Positions 16,795 to 24,884 of a DNA stretch of 64,000 bases are shown here, piece by piece (the stretch's first letter is position 1; each line of letters opens with the position of its first letter). The position numbers were made by a program, and so were the translations under genes. Under the pieces are notes generated by a model, which was given only the letters and a program-made list of their open reading frames with translations, had not been told where the DNA came from and did no database searches. This DNA comes from Leisingera sp. ANG-M1 (GTDB lineage Bacteria; Pseudomonadota; Alphaproteobacteria; Rhodobacterales; Rhodobacteraceae): positions 1 to 64,000 of the forward strand of contig NZ_JWLC01000005.1 in NCBI RefSeq assembly GCF_000813745.1. The letters are read 5' to 3'.

Positions 16795-19302
16795 ATGAAA
16801 ACCCAAGTCAAAGCACTTGTTGTTGGCGGCGGCGCCGTTGGCACCTCGATCGCCTATCACCTGGCCAAGGCCGGCTGGGACGACGTCATGCTGATCGAGC
16901 GTGACGAGCTGACCTCCGGCTCGACCTGGCACGCGGCCGGCCTGCTGCCGCTGTTCAACATGTCCTATGCGACCACCCACATCCACAAGTACTCGGTCGA
17001 CTTCTACAAGACCCTGGAAGAGGAAACCGGCCTGAACGCCGGCTTCGCCGTGGTGGGCAACCTGCGCATGGCGCAGACCCAGGAGCGTATGGACGAGTAC
17101 ATGCTCTACGCCTCCACCGCCGAGACCTGCGACGTTGCCTATGAGTGGCTGACTCCGGAGCAGATCAAGGAGCGCTGGCCGCTGATCGAGACCGGCGACC
17201 TGAAAGGCGCGATCTACCACACCGAAGACGGCTACATTAACCCCGCCGACGTGACCCAGGCGATGGCCAAGGGCGCCCGTCAGCGCGGCGTTGAAATCGT
17301 CCGCAAGCTGCAGGCCGATGCCTTCCACTGGACCGGCACCCACTGGGAAGTCACCTGCACCAAGATGGTCGAAAAAGGCGGCAACCTGGTGCCCTCTGAC
17401 GAACAGGTGGTGATCACCGCCGAGCACGTCGTGACCGCATCCGGCAACCACGCGCAGCGCACCGCCAAAATGCTGGGCATCAAGATGCCGGCGATCCCGG
17501 TCGAGCACACCTTCATCGTCATGGACAAGGACCCCGAGCTGGTCAAATGGCGTGAAGCCGGCAACCCCGAGCACCCGGTTGTGCGCGACGCCGACAATGA
17601 ATCCTATGCCCGCGAAGAGCGCGGCGGCTGGATCCTGGGCATCTACGAGCGCGGCGCACCGGCTCAGTTCGAGCACGGCGTGCCGGACAGCTTCCGTGCC
17701 GACCTGTTCCCGCTGGATCTGGACCGGATCGCCGAGCAGTACATGGCGATGGCCGAGCGCGTTCCGTCCTGCGCCGAATCCGGCCTGAAAGACGACTTCA
17801 ACGGCCCGATCTGCTACACCCCCGACGGCAACCCGCTGGTTGGCCCGGCACCGGGCCTGCGCAACATGTGGCTGGCAGAAGGCTTCTCCTTCGGCATCAC
17901 CGCCGCAGGCGGCACCGGCTACTACCTGGCGCAGATGATGGTCGACGGCGAAGCCGAGATCGACATGGCGTCGCTCGACCCCAAGCGCTACTCCTCCAAC
18001 TGGATGACCACCGAGTTCGCGGCCCGCAAGAACGAAGAGTGCTATGAGCACGTCTACATCCTGCACCACCCGGACGAAGAGCGCCCGGCAGCCCGCCCGC
18101 TGCGCACCGCGCCCGCTTACGACCGTCAGAAGGCCCGCGGCGCACAGTTCGGCTGGGTCAACGGCTGGGAACGCCCCAACTACTTCGGCCCGCTGGATGC
18201 AGCTGACAACTTTGACGAAGAATCCCGCTCCTTCCGCCGCGGCGGCTGGTGGCAGTATGCTGTGGAAGAGGCGAAAGCCGTGCGTGAAGGCGTTGGCCTG
18301 ATCGACGCAACCGCCTTCACCAAGCACGTCGTCAAAGGCCCCGGTGCCACCCAGTTCCTGGACTGGTTCACCTGCAACAAGCTGCCGAAGGTCGGCCGCA
18401 TCAACCTGACCTACGCGCTGACTGTCTTTGGCACCACCCGGACCGAATACACCATCGTCCGCAACGGTGAGAACAACTACTATCTGGTCTCCGCCGGCGC
18501 CTGGTCCGAATATGACGCGGACTTCCTGCGCAAAGCGGCCGAAGACAAGATGGAAGAGTTCGGCTACATCGAGATCCAGGACGTGACCAGCCAGTGGGGC
18601 GTCTTCGCCATCGCAGGCCCCAAGTCCCGCGATGTGCTGAAAGAGGTGATCGTCGACGCCGATCCGGAAACCGCGCTGTCCAACAAGCGCTTCCCCTGGC
18701 TGTCGGCCAAGCAGATCGAACTGGGCATGTGCCCGGTGAACGCGATCCGCGTGGCCTACACCGGTGAGCTGGGCTGGGAACTGCATCACCCGATCGAGAT
18801 GCAGAACTACCTGTTCGACCTGCTGGAGAAAGCCGGCGAGAAGCACGGCATGAAGCTGGTGGGTGCCCGCGCCCAGAACTGGCTGCGCCAGGAGAAATCC
18901 TACCGCGCCTTCGGCAACGAACTGGGCCGCGACGCGACCCCGCTGGAAGCCGACCTGCCGCGCTTTATCGACATGTCCAAGGACTTCCACGGCAAGGACA
19001 AGCTGGAAGAGACCGGCGTGCGCGTGAAGTGCTGCACTCTGCTGATCGACGGTCCGAGCGACGCCGATCCCTGGGGCCGCGAGGCGCTTTATGCCGAAGA
19101 TGGCACCCGTGTGGGCCGCCTGACCTCCGGCGGCTACTCGGTGGCCTTCGAGAAATCCATCGGCATGGGCTATGTGAAGCCCGAGTTCGCGGTGGAAGGC
19201 ACCAAGCTGCAGGTCAAGATCCAGGACAAACTGTGGGATGCGGTCGTCACCTGCGACAGCCCCTACGATCCGAAGAACGAGACCATCCGTCAAAACGGCT
19301 AA
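16795..19302 (+). CDS. dimethylglycine dehydrogenase-like FAD protein with GcvT domain
   Basis: An 835-residue oxidative demethylase. Residues 1-390 are a DAO-type FAD domain (LVVGGGAVGTSIAYHLAK) with His46 in SGSTWHAAG, the position that binds FAD covalently in dimethylglycine and sarcosine dehydrogenases. Residues about 400-450 form the FAO_M linker, and 450-830 the GcvT aminomethyltransferase and barrel domains that pass the removed methyl group to tetrahydrofolate (GELGWELHHPIEM; GRLTSGGYSVAFEKSIGMGYV). It would convert dimethylglycine to sarcosine, or sarcosine to glycine, in betaine degradation. Codon use is strongly biased to C-ending codons, suggesting high expression. Start follows GGAGAGCCGGAG; a terminator follows. 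Confidence 0.9.
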   Translation: MKTQVKALVVGGGAVGTSIAYHLAKAGWDDVMLIERDELTSGSTWHAAGLLPLFNMSYATTHIHKYSVDFYKTLEEETGLNAGFAVVGNLRMAQTQERMDEYMLYASTAETCDVAYEWLTPEQIKERWPLIETGDLKGAIYHTEDGYINPADVTQAMAKGARQRGVEIVRKLQADAFHWTGTHWEVTCTKMVEKGGNLVPSDEQVVITAEHVVTASGNHAQRTAKMLGIKMPAIPVEHTFIVMDKDPELVKWREAGNPEHPVVRDADNESYAREERGGWILGIYERGAPAQFEHGVPDSFRADLFPLDLDRIAEQYMAMAERVPSCAESGLKDDFNGPICYTPDGNPLVGPAPGLRNMWLAEGFSFGITAAGGTGYYLAQMMVDGEAEIDMASLDPKRYSSNWMTTEFAARKNEECYEHVYILHHPDEERPAARPLRTAPAYDRQKARGAQFGWVNGWERPNYFGPLDAADNFDEESRSFRRGGWWQYAVEEAKAVREGVGLIDATAFTKHVVKGPGATQFLDWFTCNKLPKVGRINLTYALTVFGTTRTEYTIVRNGENNYYLVSAGAWSEYDADFLRKAAEDKMEEFGYIEIQDVTSQWGVFAIAGPKSRDVLKEVIVDADPETALSNKRFPWLSAKQIELGMCPVNAIRVAYTGELGWELHHPIEMQNYLFDLLEKAGEKHGMKLVGARAQNWLRQEKSYRAFGNELGRDATPLEADLPRFIDMSKDFHGKDKLEETGVRVKCCTLLIDGPSDADPWGREALYAEDGTRVGRLTSGGYSVAFEKSIGMGYVKPEFAVEGTKLQVKIQDKLWDAVVTCDSPYDPKNETIRQNG

Positions 19303-19321
19303 GTCTTACGTCAGAGATGAG

Positions 19322-19351
19322 AAAGCCCCGGCCAAAGTGCCGGGGCTTTTT
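19322..19351 (+). terminator. Rho-independent terminator of the dimethylglycine dehydrogenase gene
   Basis: AAGCCCCGGC, loop CAAAGT and GCCGGGGCTT form a 10-bp stem followed by TTTT. Confidence 0.9.
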
Positions 19352-19386
19352 CGTTATGCAGTTTGCGGCCCGCGGCGGTGCGAGGC

Positions 19387-19653
19387 TTACTGTTGTGCGG
19401 GCAGAATTCCGGTCATGTTTTCTTTTGCCTCTAGTTTGGTTTTCGCCGTCCGGGCGGCACAGTCCCCGCCCAGGGGAGACAGCTGGTATTCGGCGCGCAG
19501 GGGTGTTCTGTCATAGACCGTGCGGGTGAGCAAACCGCCAGCACCTTGGTTCCGCGAGGTCTTGGCCAGCGTCGTTTGCGAGACACCGTGGATCCGCCGC
19601 CGAAAGTCCTGGCCCCGCATTGGCCCGCCAAGCTTGGCGGCCAGCGTGAGCAT
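19387..19653 (-). pseudogene. decayed HxlR-family regulator remnant
   Basis: The 88-codon frame carries the back half of an HxlR winged helix: the pattern GP-R-F-LRR-I-GVSQ is seen as GGPMRGQDFRRRIHGVSQ, and the wing as GGLLTRTVYDRTPLRAEYQL followed by SPLG. The family's first helix and its N-terminal Cys are missing (an in-frame stop lies just upstream of the ATG), the recognition helix has decayed (TLAKTSRNQGAGG where TL-LE-DGL is expected), and the tail after SPLG is unlike the family. An AAAAGGAC site precedes the ATG, so a short protein could still be made. I read it as a broken gene. Confidence 0.6.
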
Positions 19654-19820
19654 CGTCCTTTTTTAGCAAGCCGGGCCAGGATGCCCGGGCCGGGCTGCTG
19701 GCTGGGAAGGCGTTAGGGGCAGAAATCTCTATGGTTACCCAGGGGTACCTAATTGACGGAAGAAACTAAGCGAACAATATCCTGCCCGCACACAATGCCG
19801 AACCGGAAAGGAAGCCTACC

Positions 19821-20234
19821 ATGTTCAAGTCAATTCTGTTTGCATCCGCTATCGCTGCCACCGCCGCCATTGCGCAGGCCGGGGAACAGCACATTGTCAA
19901 CTTCGATGACGTCGACTGGCAGCCTGCTGGGCTGGAAGGGGCCGAAATGGCAGTCCTCTGGGGCAGCGAGGAAGAAAGCTCGGCGATTTGGGCCTTTCGC
20001 CTGCAACCGGGCGTCGCGATCCCTGCGCACACCCATTCGGGCACCTACCGGGGGTTTGCGATCCAGGGCAACTGGGTCCACATTGATGCAGAGGGGCAGG
20101 AAGAGGTTACTGCACAAGAGGCCTTTGCCGTGATCGAGGCGGGAGAGCTTCACGCGGACCGCTGCGCGGGCCCTGGGGTTTGCATTAACATCCTCGACTT
20201 CGAAGGCGCGCGCGACATCGCTTTCCCTGAATAG
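19821..20234 (+). CDS. periplasmic cupin-domain protein
   Basis: A 137-residue protein with a clear signal peptide (FKSILFASAIAATAAIAQA, cleavage near residue 20). The mature part is a single cupin barrel with the metal-type motif AHTHSGTYRGFAIQGNWVHI and a later pair of Cys in DRCAGPGVCINIL, resembling ChrR/DUF4437-type cupins. The ligand and reaction are unknown. The start has AAAGGAAG upstream, and a terminator follows the stop after 26 bases, so it is a single-gene unit. Confidence 0.8.
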   Translation: MFKSILFASAIAATAAIAQAGEQHIVNFDDVDWQPAGLEGAEMAVLWGSEEESSAIWAFRLQPGVAIPAHTHSGTYRGFAIQGNWVHIDAEGQEEVTAQEAFAVIEAGELHADRCAGPGVCINILDFEGARDIAFPE

Positions 20235-20259
20235 GGCAAAACGGAATTGCAAATGCAAA

Positions 20260-20290
20260 GCGGGCGCCCCTCCCAGGCGCCCGCATTTTT
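20260..20290 (+). terminator. Rho-independent terminator of the cupin gene
   Basis: GCGGGCGCC, a seven-base loop and GGCGCCCGC form a 9-bp stem followed by ATTTTT. Confidence 0.88.
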
Positions 20291-20421
20291 CCGGGCCTCT
20301 GCATCGGTTGATCCGCGGGGTTGCAGGCAAATTTTGCCGTAAGGCAGGAGTATTGGGCCGGCGTAAATGGGCAGAACCGGCAGCCGCTTCGGCAGGTTTC
20401 TGGCCGTGTTTACCCTTCCGA

Positions 20422-20516
20422 AGCTCTCCCGCCCGTCACCGTTCGGATTGAAAATCCGAAGGTTCCCGTTGGGCCAAGCAGGCCGCGCCGGGGGCACGGC
20501 CTGCCGGGGGCTTGCG
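20422..20516 (+). repeat. dispersed repeat, family A, copy 2
   Basis: GCTCTCCCGCCCGTCACCG, hairpin TTCGGATT-GAA-AATCCGAA, GGTTCCCGTTGGGCC and a GC-rich hairpin AGGCCGCGCC ... GGCACGGCCT. The first 60 bases are nearly identical to copy 3 at 22230-22318. The two copies flank azoR and its LysR neighbour. Confidence 0.85.
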
Positions 20517-20532
20517 GCAGGCGGGCTGGCTT

Positions 20533-21156
20533 TTAGGAGGCCAGCGTTTGGGCGCGGGCGATGGCGGCTTGGAAATCGCCTTCGGGGTCCTGGGTCAGCA
20601 GTGAGGGCTGGAAGCGGAGCTCGGCGATGTTCTTGACGCCGGCCTGGTTCAGCCAGAACCGCAGGTAGGAGGACTGGTAGTCAACGCCGAATGCAGGCGA
20701 GGGCATTTCGGGACCATAGGCGCCGCTGGTCAGGGCCAGCACTGCGCGTTTGTTTTCCAGCAGGCCAAAGTAGCCGGTTTCCGGCTCCAGTCCCCACAGC
20801 AGCCCGGGCTGGTGGATCAGGTCAATGTACTGTTTGAGCCTGTAGGGGATGCTGCCGTTCCACATCGGAGAGGCGATCAGGTAGATGTCGGCGGCAATGA
20901 AGCGCTGGGCCAGGCTGCTGATCTGGTCCCAGGCACTGCGCTGCGGGTTGTTCTGATCCTGGCCGGTGATCACATTCATCTTGGCGGCCACCTTGTCGCC
21001 ATCATAGTCCGGCAAAGCCTCCTGGGACAGATCCAGGATGTCGGTTTCGATCCCGGGCGAAGTCTCTTGCAGCCTGGCAAGATAGGCACTGGCCAGCGCG
21101 CCTGATTTCGACTCGGCGCCGCGGGGCGAGGCTTTGATAAACAGCAGTTTGGTCAT
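20533..21156 (-). CDS. azoR: FMN-dependent NADH:quinone oxidoreductase/azoreductase
   Basis: A 207-residue flavodoxin-like protein of the AzoR/AcpD family: FMN phosphate loop SPRGAESKSGALASAYL near residues 10-26, SPMWNGSIPYRLKQYIDLI near the active site, and LTSGAYGP. It reduces quinones and azo bonds with NADH in the cytoplasm. AGGAGA precedes the ATG. The gene is divergent from a LysR regulator that probably controls it, an arrangement common for azoreductases. Confidence 0.93.
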   Translation of the reverse strand: MTKLLFIKASPRGAESKSGALASAYLARLQETSPGIETDILDLSQEALPDYDGDKVAAKMNVITGQDQNNPQRSAWDQISSLAQRFIAADIYLIASPMWNGSIPYRLKQYIDLIHQPGLLWGLEPETGYFGLLENKRAVLALTSGAYGPEMPSPAFGVDYQSSYLRFWLNQAGVKNIAELRFQPSLLTQDPEGDFQAAIARAQTLAS

Positions 21157-21264
21157 GGTCCGGGGTCTCCTGTCCGGGGTAACGGGTTGCAGGAGCGATA
21201 TGGCAAAGGCTCATTCGTGCAAAAAGATGTTGAATTGCAAAGGATCTGTGCGAAAAGTGCAAAG

Positions 21265-22158
21265 ATGAATTCAGACGGCGCCGATAATCTCTTTGTACGT
21301 GTGACCGAAGCGGGCAGTTTTTCGGCGGCCGCGCGGGCGCTGGGGGTGGCGCCGTCTTCCGTGGCGCGCCAGATCCAGCAGCTGGAAAAGGATCTTGGCA
21401 CGCGCCTGTTTCAGCGCACGACCCGCAAGCAAAGCCTGACCGAAGCGGGTGAACTGTACTACCGCCATGCCAAACGCGCGGCGGAGGAAATGGCGGCAGC
21501 CCGCAGCAGCATCGCGCGCCTGGCCGCGGCGCCGTCCGGCGTGCTGACGATCACGGTGGAGCCGGATCTGGCCGTGGCCCTGATTGCGCCGCTGCTGCCG
21601 GAGTTTCTGCGCCTGCACCCGGAGGTGAAAACCAGGCTGCTGTTCTCCGCTTCGCATGCGGATCTGGTGGAGGGCCGGATCGACCTGGCGATCCGCATGG
21701 GGCAGCTTGAGGATTCCGGCCTTGTTGCCCGCAGGATCTTCACCAGCCGTTCACAGCTTTACGCCAGCCCTGCCTATCTCCAGAGCCGCGGGACGCCCAG
21801 CCACCCTGCGGATCTGGCACACCATCAGTGCCTGTCGTTCCGGACCGGGGCGGATCAGGCCATATGGCGGTTCGAAACGCAGGACGGGATGTGCGAGGCC
21901 GCGGTCAGCGGCCCCGTCCAGGCGAACGGCCTGATGTTCCTGAAGGCAATGGCGCAGGCCGGATGCGGTATCATCATGATCCCGGACTGGAGTGTGCAGG
22001 CGGAACTGGCTGGCGGTGGTCTGGTTCCTGTTCTGGCGGAGTTCCCGTCTCATCCGTCCAGCACGCCTGTCAGTGCTGTTTATACCGGACGGCGCAATCT
22101 GGAGCCGAAAACACGCGCCTTTGTGGACTTTCTGGCGGCACGCTTGCCCGGGACGTAA
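21265..22158 (+). CDS. LysR-family transcriptional regulator
   Basis: A 297-residue regulator with the N-terminal winged helix (LFVRVTEAGSFSAAARALGV, APSSVARQIQQLEKDLGTRL) and the LysR substrate domain from about residue 90. A longer frame begins at 21187 but would add 26 residues of unlikely sequence; the ATG used gives the family's standard start. It lies back to back with azoR (108 bases between starts), and is likely an activator or repressor of it responding to a quinone or electrophile; the ligand is not known. Confidence 0.9.
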   Translation: MNSDGADNLFVRVTEAGSFSAAARALGVAPSSVARQIQQLEKDLGTRLFQRTTRKQSLTEAGELYYRHAKRAAEEMAAARSSIARLAAAPSGVLTITVEPDLAVALIAPLLPEFLRLHPEVKTRLLFSASHADLVEGRIDLAIRMGQLEDSGLVARRIFTSRSQLYASPAYLQSRGTPSHPADLAHHQCLSFRTGADQAIWRFETQDGMCEAAVSGPVQANGLMFLKAMAQAGCGIIMIPDWSVQAELAGGGLVPVLAEFPSHPSSTPVSAVYTGRRNLEPKTRAFVDFLAARLPGT

Positions 22159-22229
22159 CGCTTGCAGCGCGGGTCCGGCTGCGCGGCTGGGCCACCGGCA
22201 ATGCCGGACCGGAAAGTGCAGGGCTCTCA

Positions 22230-22318
22230 GCTCTCCCGCCCGTCACCGTTCGGATGTGAAATCCGAAGGTTCCCGTTGGGCCAGGCAGGCCGCGCCGGAG
22301 GCGCGGCCTGCCTGGCCC
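22230..22318 (+). repeat. dispersed repeat, family A, copy 3
   Basis: CTCTCCCGCCCGTCACCG, TTCGGATGTGAAATCCGAA hairpin, GGTTCCCGTTGGGCC and the hairpin CAGGCCGCGCC-GGA-GGCGCGGCCTG. It is nearly identical to copy 2 over the first 60 bases. Confidence 0.85.
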
Positions 22319-22396
22319 CCGTAGCGGCGCACGGAGTGCGGCGCAAGGCCTCGTCCAGGCTTTGCCGCCGGGTGCCGCACGGTCCTGTCGCGGGTG

Positions 22397-22819
22397 TCAG
22401 CCGCTCTTTTGGCTGCGCAAGGACCGGAAGTCGCTGCGGGTCAGCTCGCCGTTGCCATCGGCGTCAACCCGGGTGAAGAATTGCTCGGCCACAGAACGGA
22501 ACTCAGCCTTGGAGATGCTGCCATTGCCATCCGCATCGGTGATGGCAAAGGGATCGGCATCGCCTGCACGCTTGGAGCTGCCGCCGCGCTTGCGCTGGCT
22601 TTTCAGCGCTTCCAGCATCGCCGAGTGCTCTGCCTTGTCCAAGCTGCCGTTGCCGTTGGTGTCGGCGCCGTCGAACTTGGCCACACGTGCTTCCACTGCC
22701 TCGGAGACGGTTACTTTGCCGTCGCCGTTCAAGTCCATTGCCTTGAGGCGCCCGCCGCCGGCATAAGCCGGCAGGGCAACGGCAGCTGTCAGGGCGGCGA
22801 TCAGGATTTGTGTCTTCAT
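22397..22819 (-). CDS. exported EF-hand calcium-binding protein
   Basis: A 140-residue protein with a signal peptide (KTQILIAALTAAVALPAYA). Four 12-residue EF-hand loops are visible: DLNGDGKVTVSE, DTNGNGSLDKAE, DADGNGSISKAE and DADGNGELTRSD, each with Asp/Asn at positions 1, 3, 5 and Glu or Asp at 12. The protein should bind up to four calcium ions in the periplasm. AAAGGA precedes the ATG. It may act as a calcium buffer or sensor; no partner is adjacent, though a very large RTX calcium-binding protein is encoded 30 kb away. Confidence 0.88.
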   Translation of the reverse strand: MKTQILIAALTAAVALPAYAGGGRLKAMDLNGDGKVTVSEAVEARVAKFDGADTNGNGSLDKAEHSAMLEALKSQRKRGGSSKRAGDADPFAITDADGNGSISKAEFRSVAEQFFTRVDADGNGELTRSDFRSLRSQKSG

Positions 22820-23076
22820 TGTCAGGTCCTTTGGTAAAATCTCTGCGACGGTTTGTCCTTTCTGAAACGGGGCTGAAGCCGGTTTCCGGCGCAAAAAACC
22901 GGCAGATCTCACAGATGCGTCATTGATCCTCACAAGCTGTTGAAATCAAGGTCTAAAACCGGCGGGGGCGCCGCAAATGGGCGGCCTGTTTCCGACCCGC
23001 AGGGCGGGAATGAAGGCGAAACCTTCCGGTCCGGGCGGCACCGTTTTTCCCAGCCAGTTTGCCCGGAGGAGGAAAA

Positions 23077-24180
23077 ATGGGGGAAATGAGCTTTGCCGGC
23101 GGTGTCTACACCACTTTGCCGGCCCGCAGCTATACGGATGAGGCGCTTTACGCCGAGGAGAAGGCGAAGATTTTCCGCCGGTCCTGGCAGCTGATCGGCC
23201 ACGCCAACGATATTCCCAACGCAGGCGACTACGTGGTGGAGGATGTTTCCGGCACCTCCATTATCGTGATGCGCGGCCAGGACGGGGAGATCCGCGCCTT
23301 CTACAATGTCTGCATCCACCGCGGCCATGAGCTTTTGGAGGGCAAGGGCTGCGCCAAGAAGATGACCTGCCCGTATCACGCCTGGACCTATGATACCACG
23401 GGCCAGCTGCGCGCGGCGCCCAATGCCGCAAACTTCCCAGGTTTCGACAAATCGCAGCACAAGCTGCGGCAGGTACGTGCCGAGGTGTTCTTTGGCCTGG
23501 TGCTGGTCAACCTGGATGCGGATGCTGTGCCTTTTGCAGAGCTGGCAGCGGAAGCCATTCCGGAGATTCAGGACTATGCCCCTAATCTTGGCAGCTATCA
23601 CCGTGCGGCGCGGACCGAGCGGCTGGCTTCGGCCAACTGGAAGGTGGTCGCTGAGAATTTCAACGAATGCTACCACTGCGCAGTGGTGCATAAGACGCTG
23701 ACCACTGGCGTGGTGGATCCGGATGAATACCGCACCCGCGGCTTTGACTATGGTATCCGCCATGTCTCGCCCGCACGGCCCGACGAGAAGAAGAGCTATT
23801 CCTATGTGGCTGATCCGGAGGCGAAGACCGACAAGTTCCTGACCTGGTGGTTCTTCCCGCTGGTGGCGCTGCAGGTCTACCCGGGGGGCATCGTCAACAC
23901 CTACCGGTGGAAGCCGATGGGAGTGAATAAGACCAGGATCGAGGTCGACTGGTGGCTGCCTGAAGCAACCCCGAATCCGGTGGAAGAGGAGATTATCCTG
24001 CAGCACCGCCACACCACCTTTGCCGAGGACGGGCCAATTGTGGACTCGGTGCAGCGGGGGCTGGAGTCCGGCGGGTTTGATACCGGGCCGCTGGTGGTGG
24101 ATGCGGTCTGCTCATCCCAGTCGGAACACCCGATCATGGCGTTTCTGGAGCACTACCGGGCCGCCATGGCACGCAGCTGA
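23077..24180 (+). CDS. Rieske non-heme iron oxygenase, quaternary-amine (CntA/GbcA-like) type
   Basis: A 367-residue oxygenase alpha subunit. The Rieske [2Fe-2S] ligands are Cys79, His81, Cys98 and His101 (CIHRGH and CPYH). The mononuclear iron site has His200 and His205 in ECYHCAVVHKTL and an Asp near residue 315. The residue bridging the two centres is Glu197 (NFNECYHC) as in carnitine monooxygenase CntA, not the Asp of aromatic dioxygenases. This suggests oxidation of a trimethylammonium compound such as carnitine, glycine betaine or stachydrine. No reductase gene is adjacent. The dimethylglycine dehydrogenase 4 kb upstream would take the product of betaine demethylation. AGGAGGAAAA precedes the ATG. 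Confidence 0.88.
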   Translation: MGEMSFAGGVYTTLPARSYTDEALYAEEKAKIFRRSWQLIGHANDIPNAGDYVVEDVSGTSIIVMRGQDGEIRAFYNVCIHRGHELLEGKGCAKKMTCPYHAWTYDTTGQLRAAPNAANFPGFDKSQHKLRQVRAEVFFGLVLVNLDADAVPFAELAAEAIPEIQDYAPNLGSYHRAARTERLASANWKVVAENFNECYHCAVVHKTLTTGVVDPDEYRTRGFDYGIRHVSPARPDEKKSYSYVADPEAKTDKFLTWWFFPLVALQVYPGGIVNTYRWKPMGVNKTRIEVDWWLPEATPNPVEEEIILQHRHTTFAEDGPIVDSVQRGLESGGFDTGPLVVDAVCSSQSEHPIMAFLEHYRAAMARS

Positions 24181-24211
24181 TGCTTTTTCCCCTGCAGCAC
24201 GCGTGAGCCCT

Positions 24212-24245
24212 GCCGCCCCGGATGCCCGTCCGGGGCGGCTTTTTC
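24212..24245 (+). terminator. Rho-independent terminator of the Rieske oxygenase gene
   Basis: GCCGCCCCGGA, loop TGCCCG and TCCGGGGCGGC form an 11-bp stem followed by TTTTT. Confidence 0.92.
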
Positions 24246-24585
24246 GTGCATGAGGCATGTGCGGAGTTGAGAGATGTTTGAGGCTGAGCGCTGAGTAAAT
24301 ACAGAGGCTTTTGCAGCCCAGCCTGGCGTGTCAAAGGGGATCTTAGCGCAAAAATTGCGCAAACCCAGGGGAATGGCCTGAATTATTTCCCGTGAAAAAC
24401 ATGGGTTTCACCCATTCCTTTTCCGGAATGCTTCGGCCTATGCTTATTTTATGAGCAACTCATGTGTCAGAAGGCGGATGGGGATCAGGAGGAGACCGGT
24501 CTGTTTCCCGGGGCTGTGGCGTTTGCGGCCTTCTGGTGCCGCCTGTGTCCGGCGCGGGCTGGCTTCGTCAGAGGCGGACGGCGTT
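24246..24585. other. intergenic region, no gene recognised
   Basis: About 340 bases that are more AT-rich than the surroundings, containing GTGAAAAACATGGGTTTCACCC, a short inverted repeat, and CATTCCTTTTCCGGAATG, another. Open frames starting at 24451-24464 lack ribosome sites and overlap the minus-strand small gene that follows. It may hold the promoter of the LytTR gene or a small RNA, but nothing is shown. Confidence 0.35.
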
Positions 24586-24771
24586 TTACCGGCCGCTTTT
24601 GCCCGAGTTCTCAAAACTGTTCAGCGCCGTTTCAATCCAGCGCAGAGCCGCCGCAATGGCAGCTTCGGCTGCGGCGCGTTCTTCGCGGCAGCCGGCGGTG
24701 AAGTAATACTCCTGCAACTGCAGCAGGTGCTGAGAGGCTTTTTCGAAATCTGCAGGAACAAACTGGCGCAT
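24586..24771 (-). CDS. hypothetical small protein
   Basis: A 61-residue acidic-helical protein (RQFVPADFEKASQHLLQLQ, then AAAEAAIAAALRWIETALNS). The residue mix and third-position GC are those of a real gene on this strand, unlike the competing frames, but the ribosome site is weak (GGATG eight bases upstream) and a longer start is possible up to 24897. No family recognised. It is divergent from the LytTR regulator. Confidence 0.45.
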   Translation of the reverse strand: MRQFVPADFEKASQHLLQLQEYYFTAGCREERAAAEAAIAAALRWIETALNSFENSGKSGR

Positions 24772-24884
24772 CGGACATCCGTCTTGCGGAAAGTGAGGTG
24801 CTGATGACCTGGTGAATTTGAGCGCGGAGGCAATCTCTTCTTGTGCGGCAATACAAGGATTGAAGAAACCGCCCCCGGCCACTC

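Noticed and set aside
16627-19293. 888-codon open frame on the minus strand
   Set aside because: It is fully antisense to the dimethylglycine dehydrogenase gene, whose strong codon bias leaves the opposite strand without stops.
24451-24804. 117-codon plus-strand frame
   Set aside because: No ribosome site and overlaps the minus-strand frame at 24586-24771, which has better coding character.
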